Part shown: one piece after another, positions 37,773 through 45,404 of the stretch | Layout: each line of letters begins with the position of its first letter | Position numbering within the stretch: position 1 is the first letter of the stretch | Assembly (NCBI RefSeq): GCF_000819725.1 | Contig: NZ_CDDH01000072.1 | Coordinates: 1 to 60,588 of the forward strand | Length of the DNA stretch: 60,588 bases | Direction of reading: 5' to 3' | DNA from: Aeromonas australiensis | GTDB taxonomy: Bacteria > Pseudomonadota > Gammaproteobacteria > Enterobacterales > Aeromonadaceae | Notes under the pieces: model-generated | What the model was told of the DNA's origin: nothing | Database searches by the model: none | What the model saw: only the letters and a program-made list of their open reading frames with translations | Translations under genes and position numbers: made by a program

Positions 37773-39216
37773 AATATTTCATCTCCCGAAACAGCCCGAC
37801 CAGTTCATCTTCGGCGCCGTTGCGATTGTTCTTGTTCTCTCGACTGCTCATGCTAGGCAAAGGGAAGCCGTGCAGGTCTCCCGGCAGACGGGCATCACGA
37901 ATGGCACGGATCAGATTGTGCTCCAGCACGTAGTTATCCATGGTCGCCAGTTGCACCACCTGCTGGCGAATACGGCAGCGATAGGCCCAGATAAAGCACT
38001 TCTCGATGGCCAGTGACAGCCCCTGGCTGCCGAACTTGTCGATATAGAAGATCAGGGCGCAGTCGAACATGGCCCTCACATAACGATCCCCGGTGCGGTG
38101 GCGACGCTCGTAGCTGCCCAGGGTCGAGAGCACCTTGCTGGCCATCGGCGTCAGCGTTTCGCCGAGCAGGGTGGCTGATTGCGTTTTGCCGGAATCAGAC
38201 TCCTCGGCCACGATGGCGGCGACCCGCGTCTGGTAGTACTCGGCCATCTCGAAAAAGCGCCGACCATTGATGATCATCTGGTCGAGATGAAAGGGAAACG
38301 TCATGCGCTGGCCGTCAATCTTGCGCTGGTACTGGCTGTTGTACTCATCGACAAAGTGGTGGGCGATACGCAGCGACTCCACGTAAGGGAAGTGCCCTAC
38401 CCGATCTAGGTTGACCCCCTTGAAGAGATCCACCTCCCCCTTGCCAAAGTAGCGGGCCGACTTGCCCTCGGCCCACTGGCGTACCCGATAGAGATAGAGA
38501 GCAAACAGATTGGCCAGCTCGTCGCTTGGCAAGCGCTCCCAATGGGCGACGGCCTCGGCCTTGAGGTTGGCCTCATGGTCGGCAAACTCGCGCAGGTGAA
38601 ATGCCTTGAGCAGATCGTGAGGAGCCAGATCGCGCCCCCGGGCATTTTGCGAATCGAAGAACTGGAACGCCTCCGAGATATCCTGCAGCACAAAGCAGAC
38701 TACCTGACAGCGGTTGAGCAGAAAGTCGATTTGCTGCTCGTCAAACTCAGGGCGGGCCACCAGCCGACGCAACTCCAGATAGTTGCGTCTGAGGTTGAAC
38801 TCCGAATCCCGGCTGGGGAAGTGCTGACGCTGCATAAACGCATCGATAGGTCCACGCAAGGCCTGCAATAGCTCACGCAGATCCTGACGTTGAAACCGGA
38901 TACTCTTCTCTTTGCCACTGCGAGTTTCGTTATCCAGTACCTCGATCAGCGCCTTGACGGTCAACATCAGGGTCAGGGTGCGTTGCTGGCCATCGACGAT
39001 GTCGAGCATCTCGCCCCGCTTGCTATCGGCATGTTGATGAAACACCACCGAGCCCAGCCGGTAGGCGCTCTTGTCCTGATGAGTCGCCAGATCGGTGAAG
39101 AGATCAGAGATATTCTTGGCACCCCAGCGGTAAGGTCGCTGATAGCTTGGGATGGCCAGTTGGGGAATGGCCAGCAACTGGCGTACCGACCGCACCTGAT
39201 TATTAATGCTCTCCAT
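37765..39216 (-). CDS. DUF262 protein without a nuclease domain
   Basis: 483 residues from ATG 39216, preceded by AGGAGG. DUF262 core: [34 protein letters not shown] (DGQQR 75-79) and [20 protein letters not shown], then [10 protein letters not shown]. The C-terminal part ([20 protein letters not shown]) has no HxxP/GNL nuclease motif, so it may be a regulatory or sensing partner of the HNH-bearing DUF262 protein encoded next. Its start overlaps the stop of a 32-codon hsdM/hsdS remnant (TGATG), so its translation may still be driven by the old hsd leader. Confidence 0.86.
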   Translation of the reverse strand: MESINNQVRSVRQLLAIPQLAIPSYQRPYRWGAKNISDLFTDLATHQDKSAYRLGSVVFHQHADSKRGEMLDIVDGQQRTLTLMLTVKALIEVLDNETRSGKEKSIRFQRQDLRELLQALRGPIDAFMQRQHFPSRDSEFNLRRNYLELRRLVARPEFDEQQIDFLLNRCQVVCFVLQDISEAFQFFDSQNARGRDLAPHDLLKAFHLREFADHEANLKAEAVAHWERLPSDELANLFALYLYRVRQWAEGKSARYFGKGEVDLFKGVNLDRVGHFPYVESLRIAHHFVDEYNSQYQRKIDGQRMTFPFHLDQMIINGRRFFEMAEYYQTRVAAIVAEESDSGKTQSATLLGETLTPMASKVLSTLGSYERRHRTGDRYVRAMFDCALIFYIDKFGSQGLSLAIEKCFIWAYRCRIRQQVVQLATMDNYVLEHNLIRAIRDARLPGDLHGFPLPSMSSRENKNNRNGAEDELVGLFREMKYYE

Positions 39217-39314
39217 CACGCCTCCTGCGGTAGGCGGATGCAGCCGGTCAACAACCGCTGCATCATCCCCTGTTTCAGGAGGGATGAGTAGAGTTCGTTC
39301 TTCTTGATAGCCAT
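39216..39314 (-). pseudogene. Deletion remnant joining hsdM start to hsdS end
   Basis: A 32-codon ORF. It opens with MAIKKNELYSSL, the typical N-terminus of type I methyltransferase HsdM. It continues with LKQGMMQRLLTGCIRLPQEA, the typical C-terminal end of specificity subunit HsdS. An in-frame deletion of an hsdM-hsdS pair would leave exactly this. It overlaps the next gene by TGATG, implying that the DUF262 pair once lay inside a type I R-M operon. No hsdR is visible in the window. Confidence 0.65.
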
Positions 39315-39502
39315 GAGTCATGGTATTCCGATGAGAGTCAGTTTGCGCCAAGAGCGCAGGGAAAACGAAAAGAGGCAGAGATTCACAACCTTACCGGTTG
39401 CGGTGCCAAATATTGCAGACGAGTTTACCCACTTGGCCCTGTTGCAACCATGCCCGATATCACATCAGAGGGTGATGCGCCGACCGTTTGCTGCAAAAGC
39501 CA

Positions 39503-39949
39503 TCATTTGCCTTCAAGCAAGGCTGGCGGTGTACTCTCGCCACGGCATTTGAGTTGCCCCAGCGCGTTGGTTCGGCAGACGGTGCCATCAGAGGCACGCA
39601 GGTTACCGAGACTATCCTCACGCCACGTCACCCGTTCGCCGGTTTTGGCATTGCTGTCGCGCACATGGCCCAGTGCGTCTTTGCGGTAGGTGGTGCCATC
39701 GCTGCCCTTGAGGTTGCCCAACGGATCGGTGCGCCAGGTGATGCCGGTACCCGAGTCTTTGATGTTGCCCAGTGCATCCTCACGCAGAGTGCCCTGTTTG
39801 CCATCATCACACTGGTAAATAGTATTGCCCAGCGCATTCTCCCGATAGGTGCAGTCTGCAGCAAACACGATCTGCGGCGTTAGGCCCAGCAACAGGGCGA
39901 TTAATGACAATGGGCGTGTCACTAACCAAAAGCCGGGTTGGTTACTCAT
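39503..39949 (-). CDS. Exported protein with repeated LGN motifs
   Basis: 148 residues; ATG 39949 follows GAGGGGA. A signal peptide (LSLIALLLGLTPQIVFA-A) is followed by five to six imperfect repeats of 22-25 residues built on a x(R/K)xDxLGN(I/L) core: ENALGN, EDALGN, TDPLGN, KDALGH, EDSLGN, TNALGQ. Each also contains a T-x-R/C-R pair. It resembles YD/RHS-like beta repeats in miniature but is far shorter. No function is assigned. Confidence 0.72.
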   Translation of the reverse strand: MSNQPGFWLVTRPLSLIALLLGLTPQIVFAADCTYRENALGNTIYQCDDGKQGTLREDALGNIKDSGTGITWRTDPLGNLKGSDGTTYRKDALGHVRDSNAKTGERVTWREDSLGNLRASDGTVCRTNALGQLKCRGESTPPALLEGK

Positions 39950-40140
39950 CGCATATCCCCTCTGATGTGAACTCGGCTGACTATACCGGGCCAGCCGCAC
40001 AGCTTCGATACTGGGGTTTTGCACATGTCGTGTTTTCAGGCGGATACAACTTTGACTCTAAAGAGTGTGAACAAGGAGCTCACTGCAATAATTTGAGCCG
40101 TGTTACTCTAGGCCAAATGGAACTTGCCTGAGGGATATCA

Positions 40141-40343
40141 TGCCGATACAACCACCCCCTTCTACTTATCGCTGTCCAACCTGTGGCTGGCACAAGACGG
40201 TTGTTCCCAAGAGCGATGTTATGGTACGTGGCCATACCTGGTTTGAGACCTGTCCCGAGTGCCACCATGCCCCACTGGAACAATCATCGGCCACCATGGT
40301 GGAGCTGGCCATTGCAACCCTGAAGGGTGTCATCCGCAAGTAG
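40141..40343 (+). CDS. Small zinc-ribbon protein
   Basis: 67 residues. Two CxxC knuckles (YRCPTCGW at residues 10-17, and ETCPECHH about 36-43) predict a rubredoxin-like zinc ribbon; C-terminal helix follows. TGAGGGATATC precedes the ATG. It is upstream of the HEPN-like gene on the same strand, about 120 bases apart. No known partner. Confidence 0.68.
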
Positions 40344-40463
40344 CCGCTGCTATCACCACATTGCTATTCCAGCCAGTTGGCCACCCACCAGATGATCAAG
40401 CCACAAGAGAGCGGGCATGGTTGCCGAAACTGGCTATTCATCTGATTGAGAAGGAGATCGTCG

Positions 40464-41120
40464 TTGAATTTTGAACAGTTGAAAACCCGTCACCGGACAC
40501 TGCGTGAACACGCCCCCAGCAACCTCAACCTGCGAGTGCATCGAGCCTTAAGCTGGCTGCAACGCGCTGAAATGGCCGAAGATGAAGATGGCCGCTTTAT
40601 CTTTCTCTGGATTGCGTTCAATGCGGCTTATGCCACTGAAATCGATGACGATCGTCGCCTCTCGGAACAGGAGACCTTCAAAGGCTTTCTGGAGAAACTG
40701 TGCGACCTGGATGAGCACAAAAAGATCGAACATCTGGTCTGGCAGGAGTTCTCTGGCAGTATCCGCATCCTGCTGGACACCCCGTTTGTACTACAAGGCT
40801 TCTGGGATTATCACAGCGGCAAAATAAGCGAATCCCAGTGGAAGGAGCGGCTGACACAAGGCAAGAAGATGGCAAACCAGGCACTCGCCAGCGGCAACAC
40901 CCCGCAGTTGCTGGGCGTGGTGTTTAACCGCCTCTATACCTTGCGCAACCAGTTAATCCATGGTGGTGCGACCTGGAACAGCTCGGTCAATCGCAAACAA
41001 CTGAAGGATTGTGCCAACCTGCTCGGCAAACTGGTGCCGGTGATCATCGAACTGATGATGGCCCATCCCGATACCCTGTGGGGAGATGCCTGTTATCCGG
41101 TGGTAGAAATGGCGGGTTAA
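40464..41120 (+). CDS. HEPN-like domain protein
   Basis: 218 residues using TTG at 40464, which has AAGGAG 7 bases upstream; a TTG at 40446 is the alternative. The helical protein includes RFIFLWIAFNAAYATEI and, near residue 158, RNQLIHGGATW, matching the Rx4-6H catalytic motif (RNxxxH) of HEPN ribonucleases and Apea-like HEPN proteins. HEPN proteins often act as RNases in defence or toxin-antitoxin systems. No MNT antitoxin is next to it, so toxicity is not implied. Confidence 0.65.
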   Translation: MNFEQLKTRHRTLREHAPSNLNLRVHRALSWLQRAEMAEDEDGRFIFLWIAFNAAYATEIDDDRRLSEQETFKGFLEKLCDLDEHKKIEHLVWQEFSGSIRILLDTPFVLQGFWDYHSGKISESQWKERLTQGKKMANQALASGNTPQLLGVVFNRLYTLRNQLIHGGATWNSSVNRKQLKDCANLLGKLVPVIIELMMAHPDTLWGDACYPVVEMAG

Positions 41121-41159
41121 CTGCGAGCAAGATGGCGGTGTCATGACAGCCCTGCCTCT

Positions 41160-41798
41160 TCACGCCGCCCGTTCTGGCAGATAGAAAGCCCCGGCCAGCA
41201 GACCATAAACAAGCCGTACTCGCTCATCCCGACCCAGCAGCACACCGAGTAGCACTTCGCCGCTTGCTAAATCGTCACCATGCCAGAAGCACCAGAGGGC
41301 CGCTTCCACCACATCCAGCCAGCTGGCATGGCCCAGCTGATTGCGTGCCTTGCGCCGCCAGCTGCCACGCACCACAGCACCGGTATTCGGGGATCTGGCC
41401 GCCAGCGCCCGCTGCTCCATCACACTTGGGGTGAGTCCATCCAGCTTGGCCTGACGGCTGCCACGCCCCCCTCGCAGCAATTTGTCGAGTAGCAGCGCCA
41501 ACAGGCGCAACGCATCCTGATCTTCAAAGCAAGCAGCCTCCCCCAGTAAATCGGCTGCACCGGTCATCAGTTGTTCACGCCCCAGATAGATAGGCTGTGG
41601 CGTGCAATCCAGCCGATGTTGCTCGACATGGATAGCCAATGCCGTCACCACCGCCAGCACTGAAGTCTCACCCTCTTGGTGACACGGACCTTTGGCAAGC
41701 AGAGCGGTCAGCTCCCCAGCTCGCTCGGCTGACAGCAGGCAATAGATCCCCCTGATCAGGGGCGTGGCCGCCTGATCCAATAACAGAGTTGAATTCAT
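41160..41798 (-). CDS. Divergent ADP-ribosylglycohydrolase-like protein
   Basis: 212 residues. The C-terminal part (HASWLDVVEAALWCFWHGDD then LLGVLLGRDERVRLVYGLLAGAFY) parallels the DraG/ARH fold ending, usually VEAALWAF...NLGGDADTxxAIxGxLAGAxYG. The metal-binding DADT is replaced by DERV, and the N-terminal metal motif is not visible, so catalysis is doubtful. It lies 6 bases after a DUF4258 gene in one operon, divergent from a WYL regulator. An inactive or repurposed ARH-like protein is the best guess. Confidence 0.45.
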   Translation of the reverse strand: MNSTLLLDQAATPLIRGIYCLLSAERAGELTALLAKGPCHQEGETSVLAVVTALAIHVEQHRLDCTPQPIYLGREQLMTGAADLLGEAACFEDQDALRLLALLLDKLLRGGRGSRQAKLDGLTPSVMEQRALAARSPNTGAVVRGSWRRKARNQLGHASWLDVVEAALWCFWHGDDLASGEVLLGVLLGRDERVRLVYGLLAGAFYLPERAA

Positions 41799-41804
41799 AG
41801 CGCC

Positions 41805-42095
41805 TCAGTGACGATCCCGTTTGAAGTGAGTGGTTTTATGACCAACGGTGACAATCTCGCCGTCTTGCAGAACCAGATAGTGACGGCGCAGACGCTGGCA
41901 ACATTCCGCTGGCAATCCGCCTCCGGCTTGCAGCATGGCCACACCTTTACGGTCGAGATAAACCAGTTCGCGCCCCTGGTGATAAGCCGAGCGCCCGATG
42001 CTCAGCAGCAGATCCACCAGCTCGGGTGCAATACCGCGCTGCTGCATCCGGCACGCGGCATGATGGCTGTATGCACTGTCCAGCTTCCCGTTCAT
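41805..42095 (-). CDS. DUF4258 domain protein
   Basis: 96 residues; ATG 42095 is preceded by AAGGAGCAGGTT. The motif YSHHAACRMQQRGIAPELVD and a late GEIVTVGHKT follow the DUF4258 pattern (HAxxRMxxRGI near the N-terminus, then a short sheet with VTV). DUF4258 proteins are RelE-like in size and are often found near toxin or defence genes. It forms an operon with the ARH-like gene under a divergent promoter with the WYL regulator. Confidence 0.68.
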   Translation of the reverse strand: MNGKLDSAYSHHAACRMQQRGIAPELVDLLLSIGRSAYHQGRELVYLDRKGVAMLQAGGGLPAECCQRLRRHYLVLQDGEIVTVGHKTTHFKRDRH

Positions 42096-42133
42096 AACCT
42101 GCTCCTTTGGCGCTCGTTTCGATGGACTCATTA

Positions 42134-42171
42134 TATGTAGCCTGTATACTCATGCCGATACTGGTTACATA
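42134..42171. promoter_or_regulatory. Palindromic operator upstream of the WYL regulator
   Basis: TATGTAGCCTGTAT (from 42134) faces its near-complement ATACTGGTTACATA (to 42171) around a 10-base centre: 12 of 14 arm positions match. A TATACT at 42145 inside it resembles a -10 box. It lies in the divergent spacer between DUF4258 and the regulator. BrxR/CapW regulators are known to bind inverted repeats of this size. Confidence 0.7.
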
Positions 42172-42195
42172 AACATGTCGCATTTTGGAGCACGT

Positions 42196-43116
42196 ATGGC
42201 ACCCAAAGAGCTCACCTGGGATCAAACCCTGCGTTTTCGTCTGCTGGAGATCGTCTTGCAGTGGGAGGGACGGCTGACCACCAACCACCTGATGACCGCT
42301 TTCAATATCGGCCGTCAACAGGCGTCACGGGATATCAACCACTACCTGACCCACTACTCGCCGCAAGGGCTGGTCTATGACAGAAGCCTGAAGGGATACA
42401 AACCCACAGCGCAGTTTGTGCCGCGCTTTAGTGAAGGAAAAGTCGATGAGTACCTGATGCTGCTACACCGTGAAAAGCAGCACCAGCGCCAACATGAAGC
42501 GGGCCTGTTGACCCTGCCGCTGATGGATCTGCGCTACGGCCACATCGAGATCCTGGATGTGCCAAACCGCCATATCGACCCGAACATCGTGCGCGGTTTG
42601 GTGCAGGCGGCGCGTGGCCAACTGCGGGTCGATGTCGATTACGTATCACTGAGCTCAGAGGAGCAGAGTGGCCGCAATATCGTGCCCCATACGCTGGTCT
42701 ATGACGGGATCCGCTGGCACGTACGCGCCTACTGCGAGAAGAAGGGGGAATATCTGGATTTTGTGATGAGCCGTTTTCGCGGCGAACCGGATCTGCTGGA
42801 TGCCTCCCCTCACGGCCGGGATCAGGATCGGGAGTGGAACACCCAGGTGACCGCCGTGGTTATCCCTAACCCGAGCCTCAGTGAAGGACAACAGGCCATC
42901 ATTGCCAACGACTACGCCATGCCCGATGGCAAGCTGTTGCTGAGCCAGCGCATCCCCTTGATGCACTATGCACTGGAGCGGATGCAGGTGAGTTATAACG
43001 GCGAACACCAACAACATCCCCTGCTCTACCCGCTGGTGCTGGCCAACCGGGAGGAGCTTATCCAGCAAGGCTGTACCTTCAAGCTCAAGAGTGCGGATTT
43101 GCAGGTGATGCGGTAG
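42196..43116 (+). CDS. WYL-domain transcriptional regulator (BrxR/CapW-like)
   Basis: 306 residues from ATG 42196 (GGAG 6 bases upstream); an ATG at 42175 lacks a ribosome site. An N-terminal winged helix (TWDQTLRFRLLEIVLQWEGR, then NHLMTAFNIGRQQASRDINH) is followed by a WYL domain (LRVDVDYVSLSS, PHTLVYDGIRWHVRAYCEKK, YLDFVMSRFRGEP) and a WCX-like C-terminus. This matches the BrxR/CapW class that represses BREX, CBASS and other defence operons until a ligand is sensed. The target is probably its own promoter and the divergent DUF4258 operon. Confidence 0.84.
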   Translation: MAPKELTWDQTLRFRLLEIVLQWEGRLTTNHLMTAFNIGRQQASRDINHYLTHYSPQGLVYDRSLKGYKPTAQFVPRFSEGKVDEYLMLLHREKQHQRQHEAGLLTLPLMDLRYGHIEILDVPNRHIDPNIVRGLVQAARGQLRVDVDYVSLSSEEQSGRNIVPHTLVYDGIRWHVRAYCEKKGEYLDFVMSRFRGEPDLLDASPHGRDQDREWNTQVTAVVIPNPSLSEGQQAIIANDYAMPDGKLLLSQRIPLMHYALERMQVSYNGEHQQHPLLYPLVLANREELIQQGCTFKLKSADLQVMR

Positions 43117-43188
43117 CAAAAAGTATGGCCCGATCAAGTGGTGGAGATAAAGCAGCTATTCACCTGACAGTTGCCCACCACAGCAGCG
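43117..43188. other. Short spacer after the WYL gene
   Basis: Nothing recognised. It separates the WYL gene from the prophage remnant. Confidence 0.4.
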
Positions 43189-43494
43189 CTAGCTGACCAT
43201 GCTGATCAGCAATAGGGTCTGGCGGTTGTAATCGTTGAGGAACCCTTGCCCAAAGGCGTTGGCACGGGCAATCAGGGCTGCAGCGATCTGCCCGTCCAGT
43301 TGCCAGTGAGCACTCGCCACATCGAACGGGCGACCATCACGAGCCTTGAACGGGCCGACCGGCAGCAGTTGGTATCAGCCATCGCCTTGAGGGGTGAGCT
43401 GCGCATCGAGCACCGCCAGCCGCTCCCCGCTGACGGGGTTGGCTTGGAGGATGGCCACGAAAGGCACTGAGTATGGGGTCTTGGATATGTTCAT
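43189..43494 (-). pseudogene. Mu-like prophage I protein (protease/scaffold), N-terminal remnant
   Basis: 102 codons on the minus strand from ATG 43494. Segments VPFVAILQANPVSGERLAVL, LLPVGPFKARDGRPFDVASA and IAAALIARANA then DYNRQTLLL match the N-terminus of Mu gpI-type proteins (PF10123; usual form DGRP...IAARLIA...DYEHQTL). A TGA replaces a likely Trp codon (position 40). The frame stops at 43189, far short of full length. With the G remnant at 45826-46272 on the same strand, it defines a decayed Mu-like prophage. Confidence 0.72.
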
Positions 43495-43617
43495 GCCGCC
43501 ATAGTGCGGCGGCATAAAGGGGGATGGGGTTTATGGTGGGTTAATGCTTAGCAGTTTGACTAGGCTTACTGAGCTCAGCAGCTGTTGCTGGGCCATCATC
43601 ACGCATAGGAGGACAAT
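43495..43617. other. Spacer between prophage I remnant and Gly-rich ORF
   Basis: A GCGGCATGAA/ATGCCGCC region and a possible promoter for the small ORF; no gene. Confidence 0.3.
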
Positions 43618-43785
43618 ATGGCGAAAGGTGGTAGTAACAGCGGTGGTGGGAAAAGTAGTGCTGCAAAAGGTAACGGTAGCAGCGGGCGTGGTCCCTCTAG
43701 CCATCCTGGCCCCGGTGGTAACTGGCCAAGCACAACAGGAAACGTCTCTGGTGGAGGCCGGGGTAACGCACCGGCCAAGAGCTAG
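43618..43785 (+). CDS. Small Gly/Ser-rich protein
   Basis: 55 residues, with a near-perfect AGGAGG 5 bases before the ATG (43607-43612). The sequence is built of Gly, Ser, Asn and Lys: MAKGGSNSGGGKSSAAKGNG, later GNWPSTTGNVSGGGRGNAP. Low-complexity and probably disordered. It is convergent with the reverse transcriptase and shares a bidirectional terminator. The strong ribosome site argues that it is translated. No function known; it may be cargo of the prophage. Confidence 0.68.
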   Translation: MAKGGSNSGGGKSSAAKGNGSSGRGPSSHPGPGGNWPSTTGNVSGGGRGNAPAKS

Positions 43786-43807
43786 CCTCCCCCTAACAAT
43801 GAACTAA

Positions 43808-43830
43808 AAGCCCTTTAAGCTAAAGGGCTT
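43808..43830. terminator. Bidirectional terminator between Gly-rich ORF and reverse transcriptase
   Basis: AAGCCCTTT / AAAGGGCTT with loop AAGCT, flanked by A-rich and T-rich sequence, between convergent stop codons. Confidence 0.8.
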
Positions 43831-43834
43831 CATT

Positions 43835-44800
43835 TTACATGGTATTTTGATTCAAAGCAGGAACTGCTGACGATTTACGAATTTGAACCACAGATGCACC
43901 TAACCTACGGTATCTTAAATTTACTTGCCCTGCAGAAAAGAGATGGCCTTGAAGGCGTTGGAAAAAATGAATCAACTCTTTGTCTGTAGCCGCATGCTTT
44001 TTAAGCATGCTATTTACATTCTTGTAAAGATAGTTAATTTCCCTTACATGTCGATTCATAACCTTTAGTTTTCCATCAGATATAATAACACCAGTAACTC
44101 TTTTATCAGTCTCTGCGTTATATCGTCTAATTTTATGACACTTGTATCCTCTATTCTTTTTTATATAACCGACAATGTAGTCACAAAATCCTGATGGAAT
44201 CTCATCACCTGAAAATGTAAGGTCGTCTACATAACAAGTGAATTTAATACCTTTACTGTGAGAATATATATTTATATTATCAAATACTGGTCTGTTCACT
44301 GCAAATGAAAGAGACTGACTAATAGTGCTGCCTGTTGGTAAATGCCCTTTTACACAACAAAGCGAGGCTATTAGCGACGCCACCTCTGGTGCGCATTGAA
44401 ACACTTTTCTGAAACACCTAAAAACTTGCTCTTCGCTTATTGATTGATAATATTTTGCAATATCAATCTTTAGTAGTTTTTTATTACCAGCATGAACTGC
44501 GGCATTTTTCACATTAGAACGTTTTTTTACGCCAGAGTAAAGATAGTCAGGCGGCGTAATATTCGATAAAAGTTTATTTATCCGACTATGAATACGACTT
44601 AACTGAGACAATGGGACTTCAATGTCCCGTCCCTTATCTGTAGAGCCAAAATAGTAGTTTTTCTCCCCCTTTTCTTTTAGCTTGATAAGAACAGATGCAT
44701 CACTAACAAGCAATATCTTCGCTAGCCTTGCAGGAGAGTTTATCTTAAAAAGAGGGCTCTGGTTCAACGGATATGACTTGTTATTTACTCTACTCATCAT
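43835..44800 (-). CDS. Retron-type reverse transcriptase
   Basis: 321 residues. RT motifs: KNAAVHAGNKKLLKIDIAKY holds the retron-specific NAxxH (residues 99-103) and the first catalytic Asp; HLPTGSTISQSLSFAVNR corresponds to LPQGxxxSP; CYVDDLTFSGDE holds the YxDD centre (190-193); and KRVTGVIIS holds the retron VTG motif (235-237). It starts inside the end of the HTH gene (11-base overlap). The gene is AT-rich compared with its surroundings. Retron RTs copy part of an adjacent RNA into branched msDNA, and with a partner protein act in anti-phage defence. Confidence 0.9.
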   Translation of the reverse strand: MMSRVNNKSYPLNQSPLFKINSPARLAKILLVSDASVLIKLKEKGEKNYYFGSTDKGRDIEVPLSQLSRIHSRINKLLSNITPPDYLYSGVKKRSNVKNAAVHAGNKKLLKIDIAKYYQSISEEQVFRCFRKVFQCAPEVASLIASLCCVKGHLPTGSTISQSLSFAVNRPVFDNINIYSHSKGIKFTCYVDDLTFSGDEIPSGFCDYIVGYIKKNRGYKCHKIRRYNAETDKRVTGVIISDGKLKVMNRHVREINYLYKNVNSMLKKHAATDKELIHFFQRLQGHLFSAGQVNLRYRRLGASVVQIRKSSAVPALNQNTM

Positions 44801-45086
44801 TTCCTCGTAGTTTCAAAACACATGATAAGTAAAAAGAATAAAATCGTGATAGTCTCTGGCAAAAAAAACCTAGTCTGCCATCGCTTGCATCTAAAATTGC
44901 ATTAAGAAGAGATGAACTAACTCGCATCTGAGCTGCATAATATGGAGTCAACTTTGGAGAAATGCTGCATGAACCATCCTCAATCTCTTGTAGATGGCTA
45001 ACAAGCAAACCTGTCTCCATTGAGACCTTATCATAAGGTAAACCGCAAATCAGACGAATTTGTTTCAATATATGATATGAACTCAT
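44790..45086 (-). CDS. HTH protein associated with the retron
   Basis: 98 residues. The N-terminal half (ILKQIRLICGLPYDKVSMET then GLLVSHLQEIEDGSCSIS) has the spacing of an XRE-like helix-turn-helix. The C-terminal half is helical with aromatic-rich stretch LSRFYSFYLSCVLKL. It overlaps the RT gene by 11 bases, so the two are co-translated. HTH partners are described for one retron class (type VI in the Mestre scheme, from memory). It may bind msDNA, or the palindrome just upstream of its own start. Confidence 0.72.
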   Translation of the reverse strand: MSSYHILKQIRLICGLPYDKVSMETGLLVSHLQEIEDGSCSISPKLTPYYAAQMRVSSSLLNAILDASDGRLGFFCQRLSRFYSFYLSCVLKLRGNDE

Positions 45087-45114
45087 AGGTTGTGCGCCCC
45101 ACAGGTGACCCCGA

Positions 45115-45129
45115 TAACACTAGGTGTTA
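45115..45129. promoter_or_regulatory. Palindrome upstream of the retron HTH gene
   Basis: TAACAC-TAG-GTGTTA, a perfect 6-bp inverted repeat with a 3-base centre, 29 bases before the HTH start and overlapping the stop of the small hydrophobic ORF. A plausible operator for the HTH protein. Confidence 0.55.
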
Positions 45130-45315
45130 CAAGATAGGAAGGATAATCCCTACTTTGGAAAGTAGTATCGCGATGGCGCATTTCGCCCCCCACAGTATGA
45201 GTTGGCCAACAAGCCAGGTTACTAAGCTTACCACCTTTGGATGGCCTAAGAGACCACCCAACATCCTAATCAGTCGCCCCTTAAGAGCATTCAAGTGTTT
45301 CTGCAATTGTTTCAA
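45127..45315 (-). CDS. Small hydrophobic protein in the retron leader
   Basis: 62 codons from TTG 45315, which has AAGGAG 6 bases upstream; the frame extends back to GTG 45339. The N-terminus is cationic and amphipathic (LKQLQKHLNALKGRLIRMLG). The C-terminal half is a long hydrophobic segment (VVSLVTWLVGQLILWGAKCA then IAILLSKVGIILPIL) able to span the membrane. Same strand as the HTH and RT genes, between them and the structured RNA candidate. The composition is that of a membrane-active peptide or small effector. No homologue is recognised, and it could be fortuitous. Confidence 0.45.
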   Translation of the reverse strand: MKQLQKHLNALKGRLIRMLGGLLGHPKVVSLVTWLVGQLILWGAKCAIAILLSKVGIILPIL

Positions 45316-45404
45316 ATTGGACTCCTTAGCAATACGCACCCCGAAATTGAGATGCTCACAGTGTATTAACTAAGTCCACACTTACGAGATATAAGGGGTT
45401 TTAC

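Noticed and set aside
43246..43470. 74-codon plus-strand ORF near the WYL gene
   Set aside because: Antisense to the Mu-like I remnant, which has recognisable family motifs.
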